Shown here piece by piece: positions 43,929 through 51,954 of a stretch of 64,000 bases of DNA; within the stretch, counting starts at the first letter, position 1, and every line of letters begins with the position of its first letter. The stretch comes from Sphingobacterium thalpophilum. GTDB taxonomy: Bacteria; Bacteroidota; Bacteroidia; Sphingobacteriales; Sphingobacteriaceae. Below the pieces are notes generated by a model. It worked only from the letters and a program-made list of their open reading frames with translations. It was not told the DNA's origin and made no database searches. A program made the translations under genes and the position numbers. The stretch spans positions 2,914,001-2,978,000 of the forward strand of contig NZ_LR590484.1 of the NCBI RefSeq assembly GCF_901482695.1. The letters run 5' to 3'.

Positions 43929-44789
43929 TTATTGTATAAGGTAATACCCCGAATTTTCGATGATCTGAGTTCCTTCTCCCTGTGTTTCAAACTGAATGAA
44001 ATGCTGTACTTTAGCCCAGGATTTTTCGGGAATAAACTGATAAAGTGGCCGCTGAAAGAAATAGACTCTGTTTTTAATGGCGGCGGGATCCAGTGGCGAC
44101 ACAGCTGGCTGTGCTGCATCATGTTTGATTTTTAGTACTTTAATACCTTGATTGTCCTGTATCTTTTTTGAAATATACCCAGCTCCTACATAGCCGATGC
44201 CTGACTTGTCAATCTTGATAGCTTCGAGAATCTGTGCGTTTCCGGTCATCTCCTTAGCCCTTTGACTATAAGCGATCTTTAATTTTTTGCGGATAAACGA
44301 GTAGGTTCCTGAACTGCTTTGCCGACCATAGATGGTGATCGGCATGGCTGATCCCGAAATGGACTCCCAGTTTTCCTCTGCTCCGCTCATGATTTTGGCT
44401 AAGGTATGGATGTCGATTTCGTCTATGGGATTGTCGCTATGTACGACAAATGCGGTGGCATCTTCAGCAAATACTACGGTTTTTAGGTAGATATTTTTCT
44501 TTTTGAATAAAGACTGCTCTTCTTCCGTCAGCGGGCGAGAGGAGTTGGCGATATCGGCCTGCCCATTCAGCAAAGAAGTAATCCCCAGTCCTGATCCGCC
44601 TCCAGAGATGGCCATGCTGAAAGTAGGGTCGGTTTTATTGTATGCCTCGGCCAGATTGACAGCGAGATTTACTTCAGTATCCGATCCTTTCATTTTGATC
44701 GTATGATCGTTATTGCCGCAGCAACAGAACAAAACAGCGGAGCATAAAGCTATAGTCGGAACAAAACGATTAGAAGCCATGTTATTCAT
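43929..44789 (-). CDS. pstS: phosphate-binding lipoprotein
   Basis: A 286-residue phosphate-binding protein. It has a lipoprotein signal with a Cys run (LCSAVLFCCCGNND), and the ligand-contact segments KGSDTEVNLAVNLAEAY and AISGGGSGLGITSLLNG, in which GSDT and SGGGS supply phosphate contacts. SSGTYSFIRKKL is the third contact loop. The start is placed at MNNMASNR (44789); MASNRF (44780) is equally possible. The gene leads the pst operon; a phosphate-starvation promoter should lie in the 130 bases upstream, but I cannot point to a Pho box. Confidence 0.94.
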   Translation of the reverse strand: MNNMASNRFVPTIALCSAVLFCCCGNNDHTIKMKGSDTEVNLAVNLAEAYNKTDPTFSMAISGGGSGLGITSLLNGQADIANSSRPLTEEEQSLFKKKNIYLKTVVFAEDATAFVVHSDNPIDEIDIHTLAKIMSGAEENWESISGSAMPITIYGRQSSSGTYSFIRKKLKIAYSQRAKEMTGNAQILEAIKIDKSGIGYVGAGYISKKIQDNQGIKVLKIKHDAAQPAVSPLDPAAIKNRVYFFQRPLYQFIPEKSWAKVQHFIQFETQGEGTQIIENSGYYLIQ

Positions 44790-44937
44790 TCTTACTAAGT
44801 TAAACACGGAAAGAATGATTTTGTGTTAAGCTGATATTATCTTATTGTGAATTAACATTTAAGCGGATATGCTTTTTTTCCTGCTCGAGGCTTTCAAAAT
44901 TTTGTGGGCGCTGTATGCCTTATATATTGTGGGAGGC

Positions 44938-45591
44938 TTAATGTTTAATCACAACAAGGCCGGAAAAATCACCGTCAGAACCATTTCCAGTCCAAAATCC
45001 AACCTTGCCTTTTCCGTTTGACATAAGCGATTTTACGCTGAGAATTGGCTGGGGATATGAATTGATAAATACTGCTATCGTTTGCTGGCCAATTATTAAT
45101 TTGACATGAAACCATTCGTTGGGATCTACCGTGGAAGGTACAGATGCCTCATATTTTTGGGGATAAGTTTCCCTGAGGTAGGGCCAGTCGTTATCGGGGA
45201 GGGCAATATATTGTACTGCATGCATTTTTCTGATGGGGTCTTTCGATCTAAAGTTAAATGGACGGAAATATATTGCTTGATAAGTATTGTCGTCCAGGCC
45301 ATGAAATGCTACCCCCACGAAGCTCTGTTGTACTATATCCTTTCCCTTGACATCGAATTCTATTATTCCGTTTTCGAAAGTAAGACCCTTGATCCAGGCT
45401 ATTCCCGCGTCGGGTTTGCCTTTGATCCGAATGATCGGGTTACCCCGATACTGTTCGTGGAGAATTTCGAAAGCCCGGTTGTATGGTTTAATCTGTTTGG
45501 GGGCTAAAGCGGGTGTTATGGTGTCCTGACCAAATACCAATAATGTAGGGAGGAAAAAGAGTATGCTGCTAATGATTTTAGTGCTATTCAT
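44938..45591 (-). CDS. secreted DUF1080-like concanavalin-fold protein
   Basis: A 217-residue exported protein with a beta-sandwich of the laminin-G/DUF1080 kind. Signal peptide ends near LVFGQ. Segments LTFENGIIEFDVKGKD, QSFVGVAFHGLDDNTYQAIYFRPFNF and WFHVKLIIGQQTIAVFINS are the strands that mark the fold. It lacks the LFDGKDLSxW opening of the protein at 18317-19045, so it is a distant relative, and 3-keto-glycoside hydrolysis is not established. It diverges from the membrane regulator-like gene with 116 bases between. Confidence 0.75.
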   Translation of the reverse strand: MNSTKIISSILFFLPTLLVFGQDTITPALAPKQIKPYNRAFEILHEQYRGNPIIRIKGKPDAGIAWIKGLTFENGIIEFDVKGKDIVQQSFVGVAFHGLDDNTYQAIYFRPFNFRSKDPIRKMHAVQYIALPDNDWPYLRETYPQKYEASVPSTVDPNEWFHVKLIIGQQTIAVFINSYPQPILSVKSLMSNGKGKVGFWTGNGSDGDFSGLVVIKH

Positions 45592-45707
45592 AAATTATGA
45601 TATTATTATTTCGATTGATAAAGAATCTGATCCGAAAATATTATGTTTGAAACGGATGATATGTTCAGCACCTGTTCAAATAAGTTCAAATTTTATTCAA
45701 GTTTTAA

Positions 45708-46934
45708 ATGTTTGATAGACAAGATGATATAACCGTGATCAAAAAGCTGATTGAAAACAAACTCCATTGGGGAGATAGTGATCAATGGCAGGCAAGAGAT
45801 TTTGAAAATTTAAGTGAGCAGATTTTTAATGAGACAAAGACTGTGTTGAGTCCCAGTACATTAAAAAGGATATGGGGAAAAGTGCATTACAAAAGCTCTC
45901 CGAACCTAAGTACTCTCGATACTTTGGCGAAGTTTATCGGATATAGCAGCTGGCGTTCATTCTGCGGTTCCAATTCTGGAATGCAACAAACTTCTGAACC
46001 GCGCCTAAAAGTGAATAAAAAGCTGATATACATCCTTGTCAGTTTGTTGCTGATAACAGCGTTATCCGCAGGAAGCGTTATATACCTATCTTTTTCCAAA
46101 AGGTTGTCTTTCGAAACGATTGCCTTCAGTAGTAAAACCATCGCTGTGGGCGTACCCAATACGGTCATCTTTAAGTACGATGCTATCCGATCCAATGCTG
46201 ATTCTGTTTTTATTCAGCAGAGCTGGGACCCCAAACGTCGGGCACGAGTAGACAAGGGAGGACATGAATACGGAAGTATTTACTATATGCCGGGGTATTA
46301 TCGTGCAAAACTAATACTGAATGATTCTATAGTGAAGGAACATGATGTCTTTATAGAGTCGAATGGTTGGTTGGGAGTATTGATGAAACAGCCTATTCCC
46401 ACTTATTTGCCGTCGGGTTTACTACATCGGGGCGACATGATCGGAGTGGGGCCCGACGATTTAAAGCTGGATACAGCAGATCTCAGTCTCAATATACCGG
46501 AATTTGTTTTGACCAATGTCAGTAAGCAACTCATGATAAACAGCGAAAACTTCCGGTATGAAATGGATATTCAGCATACGTTAAATCATTCAAACGCTCC
46601 ATGTAAGCAAACCCGTGTCATGATTCTTGGGACTGAAGGAGTAATTAGTATCCCTTTAGCCCTTGCAGGTTGTGTTGAGAATCTCAAATTGAGAATCGGC
46701 GAACAATTATTTGAAGGGCATTCACATGATTTATCGAAATTTGGGGTGGATTTTTCCAATGTGGTTAACCTCCGTTGTCTTGTCCATGCGAGAAGGATTG
46801 AAATCCAATTTGATCATCAAACGGTCTATTCGGGTCCCTTTATAAGGGGAATAGGTAAAATCGTTGGAACAAGAATTGTTTTTGATGGAACGGGGAAAGT
46901 AAGTAATTTTAGCTTGGGACAAAATATGGGATAG
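45708..46934 (+). CDS. membrane-anchored regulator-like protein
   Basis: A 408-residue protein of a Bacteroidetes-specific kind. The cytoplasmic N-terminus (1-100) includes LSPSTLKRIWGKV and LSTLDTLAKFIGYSSWRSFC, which looks like a helix-turn-helix module used by several membrane regulators. One helix follows (about 103-125), and a periplasmic part of about 280 residues ends with VGTRIVFDGTGKVSNFSLG, similar to laminin-G/concanavalin strands. It diverges from a secreted protein of the same fold, so a one-component sensor for the same sugar is a fair guess. The exact DNA-binding role is unproven. Confidence 0.65.
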   Translation: MFDRQDDITVIKKLIENKLHWGDSDQWQARDFENLSEQIFNETKTVLSPSTLKRIWGKVHYKSSPNLSTLDTLAKFIGYSSWRSFCGSNSGMQQTSEPRLKVNKKLIYILVSLLLITALSAGSVIYLSFSKRLSFETIAFSSKTIAVGVPNTVIFKYDAIRSNADSVFIQQSWDPKRRARVDKGGHEYGSIYYMPGYYRAKLILNDSIVKEHDVFIESNGWLGVLMKQPIPTYLPSGLLHRGDMIGVGPDDLKLDTADLSLNIPEFVLTNVSKQLMINSENFRYEMDIQHTLNHSNAPCKQTRVMILGTEGVISIPLALAGCVENLKLRIGEQLFEGHSHDLSKFGVDFSNVVNLRCLVHARRIEIQFDHQTVYSGPFIRGIGKIVGTRIVFDGTGKVSNFSLGQNMG

Positions 46935-47000
46935 TCTGTCGTGCGGTATAATTGGCACTGACGTTTATAGCGTCTAGATTCTTCAGCGTTCCGTCTGTGC

Positions 47001-47028
47001 AAAAAAAAACAGGTCCGTAAGGGCCTGT
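47001..47028 (-). terminator. terminator of the 47.1-kb gene
   Basis: ACAGGTCC (47009-47016) pairs with GGGCCTGT (47021-47028) around GTAA; the run of nine A at 47001-47009 reads as T on the minus strand. It stands 38 bases past the stop at 47066. Confidence 0.85.
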
Positions 47029-47065
47029 GGTACCTATTTTTGTATAGGTTCTGTCCGCTGTTTAA

Positions 47066-47566
47066 CTAGATGCAAAGCAGGAGTAAGATGAAAATAGGTA
47101 AGAAGGCAATCATTGAATAGAGAAGTACGGCACGCCGCTGGAGGTAAAGGCAGATTGAAAGCAACATTTCGCTGTTGTCCATGCTTTCTATCGTGCCGCT
47201 ATCGCCTAACACACCTGGTTTTACTTCGATAACCTGACCATTCGCATCTTCTATTTTCCAGCTCGACATCCATATACCTTTCGCACTCCAAAAATATTTT
47301 TTACCGATTAAGCTAATCGTAGCATTGCCTGTCCAAGGACTGTATTCAATATCAGCCACCAAGTAACCATGCTTATCTCGGATTTCGGTGTAAGGGTTGA
47401 AGAATCCCTTATTTTTGAAGTTATACTGATTGGACTGTATCGTAGCTCGTGCATCCAAATTCCAGTTACTTGATTCGAGTGAGCCGATAACATTCTCGTT
47501 GGCATACAATTTAAATTTAGTTCCCAATAGGTTAGTTTTCCAGTTGTAAATAGATTTCGTTTTCAT
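47066..47566 (-). CDS. uncharacterised protein, possible tubby-like/LURP fold
   Basis: A 166-residue protein. It lacks a signal peptide; the first 140 residues are strand-rich (FKLYANENVIGSLES, YLVADIEYSPWTGNATI, YFWSAKGIWMSSWKIEDANG) in a manner similar to LURP-one/tubby-like phospholipid-scramblase barrels, and the last 20 residues are a single hydrophobic anchor (VLLYSMIAFLPIFILLLLC). A C-tail-anchored cytoplasmic barrel is inferred. The fold match is tentative. It has its own terminator, and the XRE regulator gene lies upstream on the same strand. Confidence 0.55.
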   Translation of the reverse strand: MKTKSIYNWKTNLLGTKFKLYANENVIGSLESSNWNLDARATIQSNQYNFKNKGFFNPYTEIRDKHGYLVADIEYSPWTGNATISLIGKKYFWSAKGIWMSSWKIEDANGQVIEVKPGVLGDSGTIESMDNSEMLLSICLYLQRRAVLLYSMIAFLPIFILLLLCI

Positions 47567-47717
47567 AACTGTTTATATGTTGATTTTCTGGATTAGTATA
47601 AGTAAGGTAGCCGTTGTTACAGTTTATACAAAAATAATTCAGATTACCGGCACGGTGAACAATGCGTTCTACTCGAAGGACACTTCAGCCGTCTGGGAGG
47701 GGATCGTGTTTTGAGGG

Positions 47718-48191
47718 TTAGGTTCTTTTTCTATAAAATTTAAAGTTACCTCGTTGTTCTGATTCGAGTGCGCCCTTTTCGCAATAAGCGGTAAGCTGAA
47801 CGGAGAACTTATTGCTGTGAACACTGTCTATATCCAGTTCTTTCAATACCTCAGAAACCCGTTTGGGCTTATCGAAAAAGTCGGAATCATAGATGAGTTT
47901 GTCTAACTTTTTGTTGATGGTAATGCGCTCCTGAACATCGGGCGGCAATGAATAGGGGGCTCCGAACTTAATATCTTCCTGAAAAAATGTCTTGGGTTGA
48001 ATCTGAAGGCTGCTACATAAAAGGAGAAAATTGCTCAACGTGAGGTCTTTGCCCCTTTCTATCCCATTTAGAGTACCTACTGAAATACCGGTCAGATTGG
48101 AAACATCCCGTATAGAATAATAGAGTTCATTGCGTCTGGCGCGAAATCGCAGACCAATTGACGCTAGTTTTTGTTTGTCGTTGTCCGTCAT
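47718..48191 (-). CDS. XRE-family transcriptional regulator
   Basis: A 157-residue protein with an N-terminal helix-turn-helix of the Cro/CI type (about 10-70; FRARRNELYYSIRDVSNLTG, ISVGTLNGIERGKD) and a C-terminal region of about 60 residues (RVSEVLKELDIDSVHSNKF) with no known domain. The target is unknown; the membrane-tail protein 151 bases downstream shares its strand. Confidence 0.85.
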   Translation of the reverse strand: MTDNDKQKLASIGLRFRARRNELYYSIRDVSNLTGISVGTLNGIERGKDLTLSNFLLLCSSLQIQPKTFFQEDIKFGAPYSLPPDVQERITINKKLDKLIYDSDFFDKPKRVSEVLKELDIDSVHSNKFSVQLTAYCEKGALESEQRGNFKFYRKRT

Positions 48192-48566
48192 ACAACGAAT
48201 TGAGTGACAATTTGCGCAAAAATATGTCTATAATTTTGTTTTAAAAATTGCTTATATGAGAATTTATTTTTATTTTCGGGTGAGATGTCAGTAAACCCGT
48301 TTATCGAGTTGTTGACAATATCTAGCGTATTATGCACTTTGTAATTTCAACCCTATATCACCTGTCCGATAGGTTTGTTATTGGACCATCATGAAAAACA
48401 TATAGACAGCCAACTGCGCAGCCCGCATACCCGCAAAAGAAGTCGTGTCAGCGGGCTGCACTAGGCACCCGGCCAAACTGTCTATTCCTGGATGGTCAGA
48501 CAAACTTGGACTGGCGCACCAGACATAGGTCTACTACAATATGGCTGCAATATGCATTTTAATACG
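48192..48566. other. intergenic region with GC-rich hairpin
   Basis: The 375 bases between two minus-strand genes carry a GC-rich hairpin, GCAGCCCGC (48418-48426) with GCGGGCTGC (48451-48459). A second CCCGC (48430-48434) could take the same partner, giving two alternate folds. No T-run follows. No gene is seen. Confidence 0.5.
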
Positions 48567-48749
48567 TTAATGATCGCTCATGAAATAATAAATCAAGTAA
48601 AATACAATCAGTACACAAACAGCTATAATGATTGTACGCTTAATATTGCGTCCTGCTGGAGCATCATCTTTTTCTTCTGTCGCCACCTCAGGTAATTTCT
48701 CATCCTGCTTCTCGTGGCTATATTCGGGATTTTTAAATTGTTCTTCCAT
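48567..48749 (-). CDS. small single-helix membrane protein
   Basis: A 60-residue protein with a charged N-terminal half (about 1-35, many Glu/Lys) and one membrane helix (about 38-56; TIIIAVCVLIVFYLIYYFM). The layout is common in small Bacteroidetes membrane proteins of unknown role. It stands alone on the minus strand between a hairpin and a divergent sugar isomerase gene. Confidence 0.65.
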   Translation of the reverse strand: MEEQFKNPEYSHEKQDEKLPEVATEEKDDAPAGRNIKRTIIIAVCVLIVFYLIYYFMSDH

Positions 48750-48949
48750 TTTTCTTAGTGTTGTTCGTTGACAATAGAACAGTTTTGTTTATGAAATCGT
48801 TTACAAACTGGGGAATTGCTGTGTAATAATGTATCGGTTGGTCCGTTTAAAACTTGGAATGTGAATAAATAAAATGGCAAAGCATTGTGTTTTTTCCAGT
48901 ATTTGTATACATTGCACTTCACATAAACACGAACAAACCTAAACAGCCC

Positions 48950-48965
48950 GTAAACGTATGTTTAC
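48950..48965. promoter_or_regulatory. GTAAAC-GTAT-GTTTAC palindrome
   Basis: Perfect six-base arms 46 bases before the sugar-isomerase start. The same GTAAAC/GTTTAC half-sites form the repeat at 8703-8732. A shared regulator is possible but unproven. Confidence 0.35.
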
Positions 48966-49010
48966 CATCGCTTTCGTGTTGGATAGGTCTTTACTGAAAA
49001 ATAAAAACAT

Positions 49011-49895
49011 ATGAAGAGGAGAACCCTTATTGGTACATTGCTGGCCGGCTGTATGCTTTTGGCTGTCAATCCAACTTTTGCACAGAAGGCAGCAAAAAAG
49101 GAAATTGGTCTACAGTTGTATTCTGTACGTGAGGAGATTGCAAAAAATCCTAATTTTGATCAGATTTTGCAAAAGATAGCAGCGCTTGGTTATACCGGTG
49201 TGGAAGCTGCTGGCTATAAAGATGGGAAGCTGTATAATTTAAGTCCGGAAGAATTTAAAGCTAAAGTTGAAAAAGCGGGGATGAAGGTCTTGTCTTCACA
49301 TGCAACGAAAACATTATCAGCACAGGAGCTGGCTTCAGGTGATTTTTCAGAATCTCTAAAATGGTGGGACGAGTGTATCGCCACCCACAAAGCTGCTGGT
49401 ATGAAATATATCGTGACGCCATGGATGGAGGTACCCAAAACACTTAAGGATCTGGAGACCCAGTGCCGTTATCTGGATGCGGTAGGCGCAAAGTGCCGTG
49501 AGCAGGGAATTTTATATGGCTATCACAATCACGCGCATGAGTTCAAGAAAGTAGAAGACCAAGTCATGTACGATTACATGCTGGAACATACCAACCCAGA
49601 AAATGTATTTTTTGAGATGGATGTATATTGGGCTGTGATTGGTGATGTTAGTCCGGTTGACTACTTCAATAAATACTCAGGAAGATTTAGAGCTTTGCAT
49701 ATTAAAGATCATCGTGAGATCGGTCAGAGCGGTATGGTAGGATTTGATGCTATTTTTAACAACGTGCAGACTGCTGGACTAAAGTATCTTTTCGTTGAGC
49801 TGGAAGAAACAAACAACGACATTTACACGGGCCTGGAACAAAGTATTGATTACTTGAAAAAAGCACCTTTTGTAAAAAACAGTTATTCAAAATAA
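49011..49895 (+). CDS. secreted sugar-phosphate isomerase/epimerase-like TIM barrel
   Basis: A 294-residue exported xylose-isomerase-like TIM-barrel protein. Signal peptide MKRRTLIGTLLAGCMLLAVN; AP-endonuclease-2-like domain about 28-285, with IGLQLYSVREEI, YHNHAHEFKK (metal-site His/Glu region), FFEMDVYWAV and LHIKDHREIGQSG, which hold the usual His, Glu and Asp metal ligands. Secreted versions are frequent in Bacteroidetes sugar gene sets and may act on keto-sugars. It is transcribed toward a universal stress protein gene, 118 bases away. Confidence 0.9.
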   Translation: MKRRTLIGTLLAGCMLLAVNPTFAQKAAKKEIGLQLYSVREEIAKNPNFDQILQKIAALGYTGVEAAGYKDGKLYNLSPEEFKAKVEKAGMKVLSSHATKTLSAQELASGDFSESLKWWDECIATHKAAGMKYIVTPWMEVPKTLKDLETQCRYLDAVGAKCREQGILYGYHNHAHEFKKVEDQVMYDYMLEHTNPENVFFEMDVYWAVIGDVSPVDYFNKYSGRFRALHIKDHREIGQSGMVGFDAIFNNVQTAGLKYLFVELEETNNDIYTGLEQSIDYLKKAPFVKNSYSK

Positions 49896-50013
49896 ATCGG
49901 GAATCGGGAGAAAATTGACGATGCTGAGACAATTGTCCAGTTATAAATTTATTATTTTTCGTTAACTTGAATGGTGTAAAGAGAGATTTTTAAATCGTAT
50001 AATTTCACACCAG

Positions 50014-50832
50014 ATGAAACGGATAATTGTTGCTACAGATTATGCTGCAGAGGCTGAACATGCCTTGAATTTTATATTGGAGGTCTTTGATGGGAAGGAA
50101 TATGAGCTCGTCTTATTTTCGCTTCAGAACCCTTCCATTCATGCCATGAACGCACGTCTTTCTCCCGACACCTTGTTCAAGATGTTTGAACATCAGAATA
50201 AAATCTTACAGCGCAAAGCAGAAGCAGTGACGGCGCAGCATGGAATTACCACTATTCCGTATTTAGCGACGGGATTGTTTTATGACCAGATTACCAAGTG
50301 TATTCAGGAAACAAACGCTGATTTGTTGGTCATGGGAATGGCCAAACGCTCATTTGACCAGGATATGCTGGGCAATACGACTACCGCTGCAATCAGTAAA
50401 CTGAAGATTCCGATTCTTTCGGTGCCGCTGGGGGCTGAATTTACCGGATTAAAACATATCCTCTTCGCCTGTGATATCGTGCGTGGTGTACAGAAAGAAA
50501 TCCTCGAAAAAGTGAAGAACTTTGCTGCAGAGTTTGACGCCACATTGGAGGTTCTCAATATCCGCAAGACCGTTGAGCAATTAAATGAAGAAAAAGGTAA
50601 GGAAACCCGTGAAGCAATCAATAACGTCATGGGTATAGTCAGCTATTATTATAAAAATGTTACCTCCAATGAAGTCGTTAAAGCTATTCGCGATGAAGTT
50701 AAAGTAAGTCATACCGACCTGCTGGTGATGATTCCTTATAAATACGGTTTCTGGAGCTCCCTCACCCACCGCAGCAAAACACGGATGATGGCGTCTGGCC
50801 TTGATGTGCCGTTACTCACCATATCCATATAG
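50014..50832 (+). CDS. universal stress protein with two UspA domains
   Basis: A 272-residue cytoplasmic protein with two tandem UspA domains (about 1-140 and 145-272). The first opens MKRIIVATDYAAEAEHALNFIL and ends with LVMGMAKRSFDQDMLGNTT; the second starts KHILFACDIVRGV. The ATP-binding G-2x-G-9x-G-S/T pattern is imperfect in both. A stress-survival role is general to the family. It appears to be monocistronic. Confidence 0.9.
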   Translation: MKRIIVATDYAAEAEHALNFILEVFDGKEYELVLFSLQNPSIHAMNARLSPDTLFKMFEHQNKILQRKAEAVTAQHGITTIPYLATGLFYDQITKCIQETNADLLVMGMAKRSFDQDMLGNTTTAAISKLKIPILSVPLGAEFTGLKHILFACDIVRGVQKEILEKVKNFAAEFDATLEVLNIRKTVEQLNEEKGKETREAINNVMGIVSYYYKNVTSNEVVKAIRDEVKVSHTDLLVMIPYKYGFWSSLTHRSKTRMMASGLDVPLLTISI

Positions 50833-50882
50833 GGACTGTTTCGTAATACGGGGTAGACAGCAGCCTCTTGTGACGTGTCTAT

Positions 50883-51215
50883 TTAATTGACCGGCATATC
50901 GAATGTCCTATACGTGATTTGCATTTTGTCCAATTTATTGTTGTTAAAATACAACCGTACATCTGTATTCTTAGGATTTCCCTGCTCTGTATCTTCATTA
51001 AAGGAAAATGCCCATTCTGTGTATTTTTCCATGATAGGATCATACAATTTGTGCAGCGGTTTATCCGATAGGCTGAAGCTAAACGAAGCGAAATCTTGTG
51101 ACTGATAGAGTTGCTTTATTTTCGTATAGGTGGTGGCGGCATTATCCCCGATCCGGACACCAAGAAGACAAATTTTGCCGTAGATTTTGTTGATGTTCAG
51201 CGTTGGGACCGAGCT
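50883..51215 (-). pseudogene. 5'-truncated gene remnant
   Basis: A minus-strand frame of about 110 codons is open from 51215 to a TAA at 50883-50885 but has no start near its beginning: it opens seven bases after the GNAT stop, directly behind an in-frame TAG. The translation (VPTLNINKIYGKICLLGV, then SFSLSDKPLHKLYDPIMEKY and NTDVRLYFNNNKLDKMQITY) has normal amino-acid composition and looks like the C-terminal part of a secreted or cytoplasmic Bacteroidetes protein, unrecognised. It is best read as a gene that lost its 5' end. A short product from the ATG at MEKYTEW cannot be ruled out. Confidence 0.55.
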
Positions 51216-51222
51216 CTACTTG

Positions 51223-51726
51223 TCAATTCACCCGTTTGCCTAGAATCTTCAAACTCCGTTCCTGCTCATCCAAGATAGCAATATTGGGAAGGTGAGCCCA
51301 TTCCTGAAATCCCATTTTCTTAAACAGTGCGATACTGGGTACATTGTGCGCAAAGATAAACCCCAAAAGGGTGTGGACTCCGAAGGCCGGTGCACGGTCA
51401 ATACAGTGTTGGAGTATTTGGCGGCCCAATCCTTTACCGCGATAGTGTTCGTCGATATAGATACTGATTTCTACAGTTGCATCGTACGCAGGACGGCCGT
51501 AAAAAGACTGAAAACTAGCCCATCCAAGGATATGACCAGTTTCGTCCTCAACCATCCAGAGAGGGCGCTTTGAAGGGTTGTGGTCGTCAAACCATTTTTG
51601 TCTGCTAGCCACAGAAACTGGACTTGTATCCGCGGTGACCATTCTCGATGCAATAGTCGTATTGTAAATAGCGACAATACGGGGTAAATCTTCTTGTAAT
51701 GCGTCACGAAATATTAGTGAACTCAT
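51223..51726 (-). CDS. GNAT N-acetyltransferase, phosphinothricin-acetyltransferase-like
   Basis: A 167-residue GNAT of the PAT/bar-like group. The start MSSLIFRDALQEDLPRIVAI, the middle EISIYIDEHYRGKGLGRQIL (acetyl-CoA loop R-G-x-G-L-G) and LGFIFAHNVPSIALFKKMGF are diagnostic. Members acetylate phosphinothricin, methionine sulfone or other amino acids; the natural substrate here is unknown. It abuts a decayed gene downstream. Confidence 0.9.
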   Translation of the reverse strand: MSSLIFRDALQEDLPRIVAIYNTTIASRMVTADTSPVSVASRQKWFDDHNPSKRPLWMVEDETGHILGWASFQSFYGRPAYDATVEISIYIDEHYRGKGLGRQILQHCIDRAPAFGVHTLLGFIFAHNVPSIALFKKMGFQEWAHLPNIAILDEQERSLKILGKRVN

Positions 51727-51872
51727 GTATGTATTCTGGAATTATGTTCAAAAATATCAGTTTTTGGGCGATAGTTGGCATGGTCTGCAAAAGTTTTTCA
51801 CATTTGCAAATTGTCGTAATAGTCCATTCGACAGCCCTGAAATGCATCGTACAAGTATGGGCTCTTTTCTTT

Positions 51873-51934
51873 CGATCGATAGAAGGCCGTTATATTAAGC
51901 TATTACGAGCCAGGAGTAGCCTTACTATCGATCG
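51873..51934. repeat. imperfect inverted repeat with CGATCGAT cores
   Basis: CGATCGATAG (51873-51882) pairs with CTATCGATCG (51925-51934), and after a one-base bulge AAGGC pairs with GCCTT, around a 31-base loop. It lies between two minus-strand genes without a T-run. It might be a terminator, an operator or a small RNA element. Confidence 0.5.
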
Positions 51935-51954
51935 TATCTATTGGCGTCAGTGAT

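Noticed and set aside
51699..51953. 84-codon plus-strand frame between the GNAT and Gfo/Idh genes
   Set aside because: Composition is irregular, it overlaps the GNAT start in antisense and it contains the CGATCGAT inverted repeat.
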